56,193 nucleotides of DNA from Pseudorhodobacter antarcticus (lineage in GTDB: Bacteria; Pseudomonadota; Alphaproteobacteria; Rhodobacterales; Rhodobacteraceae). Every line of letters begins with the position of its first letter. Position 1 is the stretch's first letter. Location: assembly GCA_945860375.1 (NCBI GenBank), contig CAMAQR010000025.1, forward strand, positions 1 through 56,193, read 5' to 3'. Positions 17,190-26,226 of the stretch are shown piece by piece. Below the pieces are notes generated by a model that made no database searches, had not been told where the DNA came from, and saw only the letters and a list, made by a program, of their open reading frames with translations. Both the position numbers and the translations under genes were made by a program.

Positions 17190-18665
17190 ATGATCAGACT
17201 GCACAACACCAAAACGAAGATCAAAGAAGAGTTCACTCCGATTGATCCGACCAATGTGCGGATGTATGTCTGTGGCCCCACGGTTTACGACCGCGCGCAT
17301 CTGGGCAATGGCCGCCCGGTGGTGGTGTTTGACGTGCTTTACCGGTTGCTGCGCCATGTCTATGGCGCAGAGCAAGTGACCTATGTGCGCAACTTCACCG
17401 ATGTGGATGACAAGATCAACGCCACCGCCTTGGCCCGGCAACAAGCCGGGGCAGCAGGCACGCTGGAGGATCTGATCCATCAGCGGACTGAGGAAACCAT
17501 TCAGTGGTACCATGATGACATGGACGCCTTGGGCGCGCTGCGGCCCAACCATGAGCCGCGCGCAACCGAATATATCGGGCCGATGGTGGCGATGATTGCC
17601 GATCTGATCGCCAAGGGTCACGCCTATGTCGAGGACCGCGCCGACGCGCCTGCGGTCTATGATGCGGCCACCGATCCGCGCCACGTCCTATTTTCCGTAC
17701 GTTCGTACAAAGACTATGGCAAACTGTCTGGCCGCTCTGTCGATGACATGATCGCCGGCGCGCGCGTGGAAGTGGCCAACAACAAGCGCGACCCGATGGA
17801 TTTCGTGCTGTGGAAGCCGTCCTCGGGGGATGAACCGGGATGGAGTTCGCCTTGGGGCCGGGGCCGCCCGGGCTGGCATATCGAATGCTCTGCGATGGCG
17901 GATGAATTGCTGATGAAAGACCTGCCGGAAGATCAGAAATCCTTCGACATTCACGGCGGCGGGCTGGACCTGCAATTTCCGCATCACGAAAACGAAATCG
18001 CCCAATCCGCCTGCGCCCATCCACAAGGCCACTTCGCCAATGTTTGGATGCACAATGAAATGTTGCAGGTTGAGGGCAAGAAGATGTCCAAGAGCCTGGG
18101 CAATTTCTTCACCGTGCGGGATCTGCTGGAGCAAGGCGTGCCGGGGGAGGTGATTAGATTTGTGTATCTGAGCACGCATTATTCCAAGCCGATGGATTGG
18201 ACGGATGCAAAAGCGCAGGAAGTGCGCCACACTTTGAAAGCATGGTATCGGGGGACAGATGGAGTTTCGGCGGCCGACCACGTTCCTAGTGATGTTTTGG
18301 CCCTTCTATCCAATGATGTTAACACTGCAGGAGCGCTTGCAGAGATGCACGGCCTAGCGAACCGGGACGATTGGGCGGGCCTAAAAGCATCGATGCTTTT
18401 GCTAGGTTTTCCTGAGGCGGAAAAGGTGGAGTGGTTCCGGGAAACCATGAACATGGCGAGTTTCAATAATCTTCCGCAATACGGAGGGCTTTGGAAACTT
18501 ATGGGGGATTGGCAGGCCCTTAGAAACGACAGGAATTACGCTGAAGCAGACGCTTTGAAACAGCGAATTGAGGCTTGCGGAATTAAACTGTCGGTTAGTA
18601 TTGCGGGTCCGGAAGCGACTAAAACGGACAGCTTCGACCCCTCCAAACTGGAATCCCTCAAATGA
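17190..18665 (+). CDS. cysS: Cysteinyl-tRNA synthetase
   Basis: A 491-residue class I synthetase. The HIGH-like motif is in [11 protein letters not shown], the KMSKS loop in [11 protein letters not shown], and the zinc ligands are Cys in MYVCGPTV, Cys in WHIECSAM, and His/Glu in HHENEIAQ. I chose ATG 17190 ([10 protein letters not shown]) since GAGGG lies 5 bases upstream; the earlier in-frame ATG at 17178 has poor spacing. From about 18145 to the stop the codons change: AGA, CTA, AGG, GGA and CGA become frequent, unlike the GC-rich first two thirds, although the frame remains intact. Upstream lies a polycysteine leader. Confidence 0.95.
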   Translation: MIRLHNTKTKIKEEFTPIDPTNVRMYVCGPTVYDRAHLGNGRPVVVFDVLYRLLRHVYGAEQVTYVRNFTDVDDKINATALARQQAGAAGTLEDLIHQRTEETIQWYHDDMDALGALRPNHEPRATEYIGPMVAMIADLIAKGHAYVEDRADAPAVYDAATDPRHVLFSVRSYKDYGKLSGRSVDDMIAGARVEVANNKRDPMDFVLWKPSSGDEPGWSSPWGRGRPGWHIECSAMADELLMKDLPEDQKSFDIHGGGLDLQFPHHENEIAQSACAHPQGHFANVWMHNEMLQVEGKKMSKSLGNFFTVRDLLEQGVPGEVIRFVYLSTHYSKPMDWTDAKAQEVRHTLKAWYRGTDGVSAADHVPSDVLALLSNDVNTAGALAEMHGLANRDDWAGLKASMLLLGFPEAEKVEWFRETMNMASFNNLPQYGGLWKLMGDWQALRNDRNYAEADALKQRIEACGIKLSVSIAGPEATKTDSFDPSKLESLK

Positions 18666-18804
18666 CCCGCAGTGCCCTCACCACCGCCCGAAGGCCAAAG
18701 CCTCCGGGCCGCGTACGACACGCCCCCTCGGGGCGGGCGCGGCAGTGCCGCTTTCACCCCAGCGTGTCCTGCGCAGCCCTTTGTTGCGCTTGGGGAGTGG
18801 TGGG

Positions 18805-20424
18805 ATGAAAGACCGCCTCTATCTCTTCGACACCACCCTGCGCGATGGGCAGCAGACCCAAGGCGTGCAGTTTTCCGCCGCCGAAAAACGCCAGATCGCC
18901 AGTGCGCTGGATGCCTTGGGCGTCGATTACATCGAGGGTGGCTGGCCGGGCGCGAACCCGACGGACTCGGAATTTTTTGCCAACACGCCACAAACCCGCG
19001 CCACCATGACGGCCTTTGGCATGACCAAACGGGTGGGGCGCAGTGCCGAGAACGACGACGTTCTGGCCGCCGTGCTGGATGCCGCAACCCCGGCGGTGTG
19101 TCTGGTCGGCAAGACGCATCCGTTCCACGTCACCACAGCGCTTGGCGTCAGTCTTGACGAAAACCGCGACGCCATCGCGGCCTCTTTCGCGCATGTGGTC
19201 GCCAAGGGACGGGAGGCTTTGTTTGACGCCGAGCATTTCTTTGACGGCTACCGCGCCGATCCGGCCTATGCTCTGTCCTGTCTGCGGGTGGCATTGGATG
19301 CGGGTGCGCGCTGGGTGGTTTTGTGCGACACCAACGGCGGCACCTTGCCCTCCGAGGTCGGTCGTGTGACGCGCGAAGTCATCGCGGCGGGCATTCCGGG
19401 CAACCGTTTGGGCATCCATTGCCATGATGACACTGGCAACGCCGTTGCCAACTCTCTGGCTTCGGTGGAAGCCGGGGCGCGGCAGATTCAGGGCACATTG
19501 AACGGGTTGGGTGAACGCTGTGGCAATGCCAATCTGATCACCCTGATCCCGACTTTGCTGTTGAAGGAACCCTTTTCCAGCCAGTTGCAAACCGGCATAT
19601 CGACCGAGGCTTTGTCTGGATTGCTACGTCTTTCCCGTATGTTAGATGACATTCTCAACCGGGTTCCGCAACGGTCTGCGCCCTATGTCGGGGCATCGGC
19701 CTTTGCGCATAAAGCCGGGTTGCACGCCAGCGCCATTCTGAAAGACCCCACCACCTACGAACATATCCCCCCCGACCGGGTTGGCAACGAACGCGTCATT
19801 CCGATGTCCAATCAGGCCGGGCAATCCAACCTGCGCGCCCGGCTGAACGCGGCTGGCATCGCGGTGGCTGCGGGTGATCCAAGGTTGGGCCGCATCCTGG
19901 AAATCGTCAAAGAGCGCGAGGATCAGGGCTATGCCTATGACGGCGCGCAGGCGTCGTTTGAACTGGTGGCGCGGCAGGAACTGGGGCTTTTGCCGACATT
20001 TTTTGAGGTCAAGCGTTACCGCGTGACGGTGGAACGCCGCAAGAACAAGTATAACCAGATGGTCAGCCTGTCCGAGGCCGTTGTGGTGGTGAAAATCGGC
20101 GAGCAAAAGATGCTGTCGGTATCGGAAAGCATGGATGAAACCGGCACCGATCGCGGCCCGGTGAATGCGTTGTCCACGGCGCTGTCCAAGGATCTTGGGC
20201 CATATCAATCGGTGATTGACGATCTGCATCTGGTGGATTTCAAGGTGCGGATCACCCAAGGCGGCACCGAGGCGGTGACTCGGGTGATCATCGACTCGGA
20301 AGACAGTCAAGGGCGGCGCTGGTCCACTGTAGGGGTTTCGGCCAACATCGTGGACGCGTCGTTTGAGGCTCTGCTGGATGCGATCAACTGGAAACTGATC
20401 CGCGACGTCGGGGTGCCCGCGTGA
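18805..20424 (+). CDS. cimA: (R)-citramalate synthase
   Basis: A 539-residue DRE-TIM metallolyase. The catalytic LFDTTLRDGQQTQGV is at the N-terminus, metal-binding HCHDDTGNAVAN follows, and there is a C-terminal LeuA-type allosteric domain. The QTQGVQFS active-site region and length match the CimA/LeuA2 group that condenses pyruvate and acetyl-CoA to citramalate for isoleucine. It starts 139 bases after cysS; that gap holds a GCCCC/GGGGC hairpin (18722-18734) and no gene. It overlaps the next gene as GTGA. Confidence 0.9.
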   Translation: MKDRLYLFDTTLRDGQQTQGVQFSAAEKRQIASALDALGVDYIEGGWPGANPTDSEFFANTPQTRATMTAFGMTKRVGRSAENDDVLAAVLDAATPAVCLVGKTHPFHVTTALGVSLDENRDAIAASFAHVVAKGREALFDAEHFFDGYRADPAYALSCLRVALDAGARWVVLCDTNGGTLPSEVGRVTREVIAAGIPGNRLGIHCHDDTGNAVANSLASVEAGARQIQGTLNGLGERCGNANLITLIPTLLLKEPFSSQLQTGISTEALSGLLRLSRMLDDILNRVPQRSAPYVGASAFAHKAGLHASAILKDPTTYEHIPPDRVGNERVIPMSNQAGQSNLRARLNAAGIAVAAGDPRLGRILEIVKEREDQGYAYDGAQASFELVARQELGLLPTFFEVKRYRVTVERRKNKYNQMVSLSEAVVVVKIGEQKMLSVSESMDETGTDRGPVNALSTALSKDLGPYQSVIDDLHLVDFKVRITQGGTEAVTRVIIDSEDSQGRRWSTVGVSANIVDASFEALLDAINWKLIRDVGVPA

Positions 20425-21182
20425 GCATTGAGGCCTGCGCCGCTTTGGTAGAACGCGGTGATGCGGATCGGTTCGCGGCGGTGATGGCCACCCCTGTGGC
20501 ACTGCGGGCGCGGCTGTGGCCTTTGTATGCCTACAATCTGGAGCTGGCCAAGGCGCCGTGGGTGACCAAGGAACCGATGATCGCCGAGATGCGGCTACAA
20601 TGGTGGCGCGACGTGGTGGCCGAACCCCGCGCCCGCGCGCATGAGGTGGCGGGGCCGCTGCATGATTTGATCCTGCGGGCCGGTTTACCTGTCGATGTGC
20701 TGGACCGTATGGCCGAGGCGCGGCGTTGGGACATCTACAAGGACGCCTTCGCCGACCGGGCGGCGTTTGACGCCTATCTCGACGATACGGCGGGGGGGCT
20801 GATGTGGCTGGCGGCCAAGGCCTGCGGGGCAGGCGATGCCGCCGAGGCCCCCGCGCGCGCCTTTGGCTGGGCCAGCGGTCTGGCCAATTATCTGCGCGCG
20901 GTGCCGGAGCTTGAGTCGCGGGGGCGGCTGCCTTTGGTCGATGGGCGGGCTGAGGCGGTGCGGGAACTAGCCCGCGACGGTCTAGCGCGGATCGCGCAGG
21001 CGCGGGCAGGGCGGCGGTTGGTGGGGGCGGCTGCCCCAGCACTGCTGGCGGGCTGGCAGACCGAAGCTTTGCTGCAACAGGTGGTCACCGATCCGCGCGT
21101 GGTCGCTGCGGGCGCGCTGGAGCTGTCAGAATTCACCCGGCGCGGACGGTTGGTGTGGCAGGCGGTTTCGGGTCGCTGGTGA
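20421..21182 (+). CDS. Squalene/phytoene synthase-like protein
   Basis: A 253-residue all-helical protein of the SQS/PSY superfamily, starting from GTG overlapping the cimA stop. Segments such as LRARLWPLYAYNLELAKAPW and EMRLQWWRDVV are typical of the short family members related to NDUFAF6, and the Asp-rich catalytic motifs of true squalene or phytoene synthases are not evident. Function is therefore unlikely to be carotenoid synthesis; NDUFAF6-like members are tied to respiratory complex I assembly in eukaryotes. The role here is unknown. Confidence 0.75.
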   Translation: MSIEACAALVERGDADRFAAVMATPVALRARLWPLYAYNLELAKAPWVTKEPMIAEMRLQWWRDVVAEPRARAHEVAGPLHDLILRAGLPVDVLDRMAEARRWDIYKDAFADRAAFDAYLDDTAGGLMWLAAKACGAGDAAEAPARAFGWASGLANYLRAVPELESRGRLPLVDGRAEAVRELARDGLARIAQARAGRRLVGAAAPALLAGWQTEALLQQVVTDPRVVAAGALELSEFTRRGRLVWQAVSGRW

Positions 21183-21219
21183 TGCTGTCTTTTTCGCCCG
21201 CTGCTCGATAGCACAGCTT

Positions 21220-22428
21220 CTACCGCATCTCTTTTGGCCGCAGCGCCAGCCAGATCAGCGCCCCTCCGGCCAGCACCAGAAACGGCAGCATCGCCATGTT
21301 CACCGCTTGCCAGCCCGCGTGCACCGTACCGCCTGAGCAGTTCATCAAACCGCCCGAGGAAAAGCTGGCCAAAGTCACGCCGCCAAAGACGATGAAATCG
21401 TTCATCCCCTGCATCCGCCCGCGCTCAGACGGCGCATGGGCCGAGGTCAGCATGGTCGTCGCGCCAATGAAGCCAAAATTCCAACCCACCCCCAGCAGGA
21501 TCAGCGCGCCAAAGAAATTCGTCAACTCGAACCCCGACATCGCAACGGCACCAGCCCCGGCCAAAATCACCAGTCCGGTGGCCATCACCTTTTCCACCCC
21601 GAACCGCGCGATGACATGCCCGGTGAAGAACGACGGCGCATACATCGCCAGAACATGCGCCGTCACCACATTGGCCGCGTCCTTTGTCTCGAACCCGCAA
21701 CCGACCACCGCCAAGGGCGACGAGGTCATCACCAGATTCATCAGCGCATAAGACACCGTCGCCACAATCACCGCGACGGCAATGCGCGGGGTGCGGATCA
21801 ATTCCATCCGGCTGCGGCCCTGCGCGTCGCCCGCCGTCGGGGGCTTCGGTTTTGGAATATTCAGCCAGGCAAACAGGAACACACCGAGGAAGTTCAGCGC
21901 GATCACTGCAAGATAAGTGCCAAGGAACGGGATCACAAAGGCCCCCGCTGTCAGCTTGACCAGTTGCGGGCCGACGACGGCAGACAACAGCCCCCCCGCC
22001 ATCACCCAGGAAATCGCCTTGGGCCGGAACGCATCCGACGCGGTATCCGCGGCGGCAAAGCGGTAAAACCCCTGCGCCGACATATAGACGCCGGAAAACA
22101 GCGCTCCAATCAGGAAGGCCAGAAACGATGAGGTGTAAAGCCCGTAGGCCCCAATTGCCGCCCCCAAGGCCCCGCCGAACGTGCCCAGAACAAATCCGGC
22201 CCGCCGCCCATAGCGCGACATGAACGCCGACAGCGGCGTCGCGGTCAGCATCGACCCGATCACCATCAGCGATATTGGCAGCGTCGCCCAGCAGGCGTTG
22301 GCTGCAAGGCTTTGCCCCGCCAATCCAGCGATGGTGAAGATCATCGGCAGTTGCGCGCCAAGAATGGCTTGCGAGGCCACAAGAACCAGAACATTGCGGC
22401 GGGCGAGGCGATCGGTGCTATCTGTCAT
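21220..22428 (-). CDS. MFS transporter
   Basis: A 402-residue permease with about 12 hydrophobic segments. The loop after helix 2 has MSRYGRRAGFVLGTFGG, the MFS motif A region, and the middle loop is KPKPPTAGDAQGRSRMEL. It starts at ATG 22426-22428 (MTDSTDRLARRN), or one codon earlier at 22431 (ATGATG). The much longer open frame upstream to 23628 is antisense to the glycosylase and esterase genes. The substrate is unknown. It is divergent from the AlkA-like gene and convergent with the SQS/PSY-like gene. Confidence 0.85.
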   Translation of the reverse strand: MTDSTDRLARRNVLVLVASQAILGAQLPMIFTIAGLAGQSLAANACWATLPISLMVIGSMLTATPLSAFMSRYGRRAGFVLGTFGGALGAAIGAYGLYTSSFLAFLIGALFSGVYMSAQGFYRFAAADTASDAFRPKAISWVMAGGLLSAVVGPQLVKLTAGAFVIPFLGTYLAVIALNFLGVFLFAWLNIPKPKPPTAGDAQGRSRMELIRTPRIAVAVIVATVSYALMNLVMTSSPLAVVGCGFETKDAANVVTAHVLAMYAPSFFTGHVIARFGVEKVMATGLVILAGAGAVAMSGFELTNFFGALILLGVGWNFGFIGATTMLTSAHAPSERGRMQGMNDFIVFGGVTLASFSSGGLMNCSGGTVHAGWQAVNMAMLPFLVLAGGALIWLALRPKEMR

Positions 22429-22524
22429 CATTGTCAAGGGGTAGGACTGACGTTGCCAAGGGGCAAGCCGGATTCGACACTCAAATGGGGTTTGATGTCG
22501 TGGAGGGATCGGGGCAGGGGAAAC

Positions 22525-23154
22525 ATGGTTGGTCGCATCATTGAAACGCTGGATTGTGTGGCCGAAGGGGCGGCCTGGCTGTCCGGCGCGCATCCACGCT
22601 TTGCCCATGCCCTGACGCTGACCGGGCCGCTGCCGCTGCGCCGTCAGGCCGACGGGTTCGCGGCGCTGCTGGATGCGATCACCGGGCAACAGGTGTCTGT
22701 CGCCTCTGCCAAGGCGATCTGGGCGCGGTTGGTCGCGGCGGGGCTGACCGATCAAACCGCGATGGCGCAGGCAACAGATGACGCCCTGCGCGCGGTGGGG
22801 TTGTCGCGGCAAAAGGCGCGCTATGGCCGGGCTTTGGCACAAGCGGGGATTGATTTCGACGCCCTGCGCCACGCCCCCGACGCGCAGGTGATCACCACAT
22901 TGACCGCTGTGCCCGGTATCGGCAGTTGGACTGCCGAGATTTACGCCATGTTCGCCTTGGGCCGTGCCGATGTGTTCGCGCCGGGCGATCTGGCCTTGCA
23001 AGAGGGTGCGCGCCTGCTGTTCGATCTGCCCGAACGCCCCAATGAGAAAGCCCTGCGCACCATGGCAGCCGATTGGGCCCCGTGGCGTGCGGTTGCGGCG
23101 CGCATCCTTTGGGCCTATTACCACGTTGCGAAATCGCGAGAGGGCATCCGATGA
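22525..23154 (+). CDS. DNA-3-methyladenine glycosylase II (AlkA-like)
   Basis: A 209-residue HhH-GPD base-excision repair protein. The helix-hairpin-helix is TAVPGIGSWTAEIYAMFALG, followed by the catalytic aspartate region ADVFAPGDLALQEG. It lacks the N-terminal beta domain of E. coli AlkA, like many alphaproteobacterial short forms. ATG 22525 follows GCAGGGGAAAC. The stop overlaps the esterase start as ATGA, so the two are coupled. Confidence 0.87.
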   Translation: MVGRIIETLDCVAEGAAWLSGAHPRFAHALTLTGPLPLRRQADGFAALLDAITGQQVSVASAKAIWARLVAAGLTDQTAMAQATDDALRAVGLSRQKARYGRALAQAGIDFDALRHAPDAQVITTLTAVPGIGSWTAEIYAMFALGRADVFAPGDLALQEGARLLFDLPERPNEKALRTMAADWAPWRAVAARILWAYYHVAKSREGIR

Positions 23155-23816
23155 CCAGCAGAGCACTGAAGTTCGGCCGCAAAGCGCCTGTCTCGGGTGA
23201 TACCCGCTCGATGGTGGTGTTCTTGCACGGCTACGGCGCCGATGGGGCGGATTTGCTGGGACTGGCCGACCCTCTGTCCCCGCATCTGCGTGACACGGTG
23301 TTTTATGCCCCGGATGCGCCGGATGCCTGCGCCAGCAACGGCTTTGGCCGCCAATGGTTCCCGATCCCGCGCTTTGATGGATCAACCGAAGCCGCTGCCA
23401 CGATGGCGATGACCCGCGCGGTGGCGGATCTGAATGCATTTCTGGACGCCAAACTGACCGCAGAACGCCTGACCCCAGCCAATCTGGCGCTGGTGGGCTT
23501 TTCCCAAGGCGCGATGATGGCGCTGCATGTCGCCCCGCGTCGCGCGCAGGCTGTGGCAGGGGTGGTGGCGATTTCGGGCAAGTTGATCGCACCGGAACGA
23601 CTTGTCGCTGAAACACGCGTGAAGCCACCGGTGCTGCTGGTGCATGGCGACGCAGACCCGGTGGTGGATTTCGCCGAAATGACGCTGGCGGGCGATGCGC
23701 TTTTGGCTGCGGGTTTTGACACCTATGGCCATGTCATGAAAGGCACCGCTCACGGCATTGCGCCGGACGGCTTGCAAGTGGCGCTGCATTTCCTGAAGGA
23801 AAATCTGCCGCGCTGA
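23151..23816 (+). CDS. Alpha/beta hydrolase, carboxylesterase/phospholipase type
   Basis: A 221-residue hydrolase of the dienelactone-hydrolase/acyl-protein-thioesterase group. The nucleophile is the Ser of GFSQGAMMALHV, with acid Asp in VHGDADPVVDF and His in GTAHGIAPDG; the oxyanion region is VVFLHGYGADGADLL. The physiological ester is not known. It is translationally coupled to the upstream glycosylase gene. Confidence 0.88.
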   Translation: MTSRALKFGRKAPVSGDTRSMVVFLHGYGADGADLLGLADPLSPHLRDTVFYAPDAPDACASNGFGRQWFPIPRFDGSTEAAATMAMTRAVADLNAFLDAKLTAERLTPANLALVGFSQGAMMALHVAPRRAQAVAGVVAISGKLIAPERLVAETRVKPPVLLVHGDADPVVDFAEMTLAGDALLAAGFDTYGHVMKGTAHGIAPDGLQVALHFLKENLPR

Positions 23817-23830
23817 ACCCTTACAATTCA

Positions 23831-23896
23831 TCTAAAATTTTCATTCATCTTGGCACAAATATCCCACGGGGGTGTGGGGGTGTGAAACCCCCACGG
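23831..23896 (+). repeat. Intergenic hairpin repeat, copy 1
   Basis: An approximately 65-base block beginning CTAAAATTTTCATTCATC and continuing through ATATCCCACGGGGGTG. Its hairpin GTGGGGGT-GTGAA-ACCCCCAC occupies 23874-23894. A second copy lies at 31824-31886 after guaB, with a compensating base-pair change. It sits between the esterase and glk stop codons, so it may act as a terminator or RNA-stability element. Confidence 0.7.
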
Positions 23897-23909
23897 CCAA
23901 TGCCGCAAC

Positions 23910-24878
23910 CTACCGCCCACCCGCAAACAGATAGGCCGCACAGCCCGTCAAGGCGGCAAAGTCATCCTCGACCACCTGCACCGAGAAACCTGCCATGAAC
24001 TCGCCAAATCGCCCTTTGTCGCGGAAGGATTCTGCCAGCCCCATCTCGGCCATGAACGGCGTCATCGCGCGGGCCACGCCACCGATCAGGAAAATCCCGC
24101 CAAAGGGCAGGTGGATCAGCGCAAGGTTGCCCAGCTCTGCCCCCAAAAGATGCACATACAACCGCGCCGTTTCGCGCGCCACAGCGTCGCCTGCGGTCAG
24201 TGCGGACATGATGTCGGCGGCCTTCATATCCTGCGCCGCCCCAGCCTCGGCCGTGACAAACGCATGCACCCGCTCAAGCCCGCGCCCGGACAGCACGTCC
24301 TCGACCCCCGCAAAGCCATGGGCGTAGGGTCCGTGGGCCTCGATGAACCGCGCCAATCGGTAATCTTGATCGGTGCGCACGGGCATTGAAATATGGCCGC
24401 ATTCCGACGCCGCCACCAGACGCCCCCAATGCGTGTCATGCACAGGGGCCGCGTTCATGCCGGTGCCAACGCCCACCACCAGCATCGCAGCCCCAGCCTG
24501 TTGCGGCCCGTCGATCAACTGGCGCAAATGCTGCGGCGCAATGCGGCCCAAGGCATGGCCCTGCGCCTGCAGATCGTTCAGGATCGCTGTCTGTTTCGCC
24601 CCGGTCGCCCGCACCAGAAGGGCGGCGTCGATGGTCCAGTCCAGATTGGTCATCACCGCGATGCCATCGCGCACCGGCCCCGCTGCGGCGACGCAAACGC
24701 CGTCCACCGACGCCACCCCGGCATCGGCCAGATAGTGTTTCAGCACCGGCTCAAGGCTGGGATAATCGGCATTGGCAAAACGCCGAATGCTGTCCACGCG
24801 CACCACTTTGCCATCAGAAAGTGCCACGCGGGTGTTGGTGCCGCCGATATCAGCAAGGATTGCAAGAGGTTGGGTCAT
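23910..24878 (-). CDS. glk: Glucokinase
   Basis: A 322-residue ROK-unrelated, proteobacterial-type glucokinase. The phosphate-binding LADIGGTNTRVALSDG is at the N-terminus, LNDLQAQGHAL carries the catalytic Asp, and LVVGVGTGMNAAPV and ECGHISMP follow. It phosphorylates glucose to glucose-6-phosphate. It lies 106 bases downstream of a LacI-type regulator on the same strand, consistent with sugar-controlled expression. Confidence 0.92.
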   Translation of the reverse strand: MTQPLAILADIGGTNTRVALSDGKVVRVDSIRRFANADYPSLEPVLKHYLADAGVASVDGVCVAAAGPVRDGIAVMTNLDWTIDAALLVRATGAKQTAILNDLQAQGHALGRIAPQHLRQLIDGPQQAGAAMLVVGVGTGMNAAPVHDTHWGRLVAASECGHISMPVRTDQDYRLARFIEAHGPYAHGFAGVEDVLSGRGLERVHAFVTAEAGAAQDMKAADIMSALTAGDAVARETARLYVHLLGAELGNLALIHLPFGGIFLIGGVARAMTPFMAEMGLAESFRDKGRFGEFMAGFSVQVVEDDFAALTGCAAYLFAGGR

Positions 24879-24984
24879 GGCTGCACCTTATGGTCGATGT
24901 CGGCCACGCCGGGCCGTTGCGCGGTGGGTTGCGCGGTGGTTTCGCGGGGTGTGACGGCATCGGGGCGAAAGGGCAAGGCGCATG

Positions 24985-26016
24985 TCAAACCGCACGCGGG
25001 GCCGGGCCGGTGGACTGGCCAAGGATCAGATCGGCCTCCAGCAAGCGGTTGTGCGGGGCCGAAGCAGGGTCGGCAATCAGGTCCAGCAGCATCTGCGCCG
25101 CGATCCTTCCGGCATCACGCACCGAAGATCTGGTGGCGGTAAAAATTGGCAGATCCTCGCCGTTGCGCAGGTACGACAGCTCATCGTCAAAAATGATCAC
25201 CGACACATCGCGCCCCATCTTCAACCCGCGCCCTTCAATCGCCCGGCGCACGCCCATGCCTGACAGCATGGATGAGGCCAGAAACGCCGTCGGCGGCTGG
25301 GCCAGATCCAGCATCTGGCTGGCGGCGGTAAAGCCCGATTGCTCGGTCATTTCGCGCGATGTCATCAGGGCAGGGTCCTGCACCAGACCGCGCGCCGCCA
25401 TTGCATCGAGAAAGCCCGTGCGGCGGCGCACCGCAAAATCCATATTCTCCAGCCCGTTGACCAAACCGATGCGCTGATGGCCCAGATCCAGCAGAAATTC
25501 GGTGGCGCGCAGAAAGGCGCGGCGGTTGTTCACATCGACCCAGGAATAGGGCAGTTCGACTCCCGTCGCCCGACCGTGGCAGACAAAGGGCAGGCCCAAG
25601 TCAATCAGCGCCGGGATACGGGTGTCAAATGTGCGCACGGCATGGACGATCACCCCATCCACCGCCCCGCGCGATTTCAGATCGCGATAGGTGTTTTCCT
25701 CGGCCTCATCGGCCACCACCGACAGCAGCATGTCATAGCCGTTTTGGGCGTAAACCTCACCAGCGCCTGCGATGAAATCGGCAAAAACCGGATTCATGAT
25801 TTCGTATTTGGTGGCCACAGGAAAGATATGCCCCACCGCCATTGCGCGCCCCGTGGCCAGACGAATGGCGCGGGTGTTGGGGCGGTAATTGTGACGTTTT
25901 GCCGCCGCCATCACCCGGTCCCGCGTGGCGTGGTTCACCTCGGGGTAGCCGTTCAACGCGCGGCTGACGGTTGTGGGGGACAACCCAAGTTTAAGGGCCA
26001 GTTCTTTGAGGTTCAT
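24985..26016 (-). CDS. LacI family transcriptional regulator
   Basis: A 343-residue repressor-type regulator. The N-terminal helix-turn-helix with hinge is NLKELALKLGLSPTTVSRAL, followed by RPNTRAIRLATG, and a periplasmic-binding-protein-like sensor domain fills residues 60-340. It resembles regulators of alpha-glucoside use, and the adjacent glk supports a glucose-related role, but no transporter is in the window. The 210-base upstream gap carries three AAACGCTT-like sites, suggesting autoregulation. Confidence 0.88.
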   Translation of the reverse strand: MNLKELALKLGLSPTTVSRALNGYPEVNHATRDRVMAAAKRHNYRPNTRAIRLATGRAMAVGHIFPVATKYEIMNPVFADFIAGAGEVYAQNGYDMLLSVVADEAEENTYRDLKSRGAVDGVIVHAVRTFDTRIPALIDLGLPFVCHGRATGVELPYSWVDVNNRRAFLRATEFLLDLGHQRIGLVNGLENMDFAVRRRTGFLDAMAARGLVQDPALMTSREMTEQSGFTAASQMLDLAQPPTAFLASSMLSGMGVRRAIEGRGLKMGRDVSVIIFDDELSYLRNGEDLPIFTATRSSVRDAGRIAAQMLLDLIADPASAPHNRLLEADLILGQSTGPAPRAV

Positions 26017-26030
26017 CGGATCAGGGCACC

Positions 26031-26213
26031 AAAACGCTTATGCAGGCGACACCATAGCTGCGGCAAAGCCATCGGTCAAAGTGATTGAAACGCTTGTTAC
26101 AAAAATGGTGCAGAAAATCTGGGGATATCAGCCATTCCAGAAGCTTATGGGGCAAGGACCGACCTTCAAAGCGGTTTGAAAAAAGGGCTGGCTGGCAAAA
26201 ATGAAAGCGCTTT
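26031..26213. promoter_or_regulatory. Candidate LacI-type operators upstream of lacI-glk
   Basis: Three related motifs are spaced through the gap: AAAACGCTTA (26031-26040), GAAACGCTTG (26087-26096) and the perfect palindrome AAAGCGCTTT (26204-26213). A central CG step in an A/T-flanked palindrome is the usual LacI-family operator form. The first is 15 bases before the lacI start. Confidence 0.5.
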
Positions 26214-26226
26214 GGCTGTCCTGTCG

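Noticed and set aside
18721..18735. GCCCC/GGGGC hairpin as cysS terminator
   Set aside because: Short stem with 3-base loop, no T-run, in generally GC-rich DNA.
19642..21042. 466-codon minus-strand frame
   Set aside because: Antisense to cimA and the SQS/PSY-like gene; Pro/Arg-rich shadow.
22429..23628. Extension of the MFS permease frame upstream of its ATG
   Set aside because: It runs antisense through the glycosylase and esterase genes and has no membrane or domain features.
24386..25477. 363-codon plus-strand frame
   Set aside because: Overlaps glk and lacI in antisense; low-complexity Pro/Arg/Ser composition.
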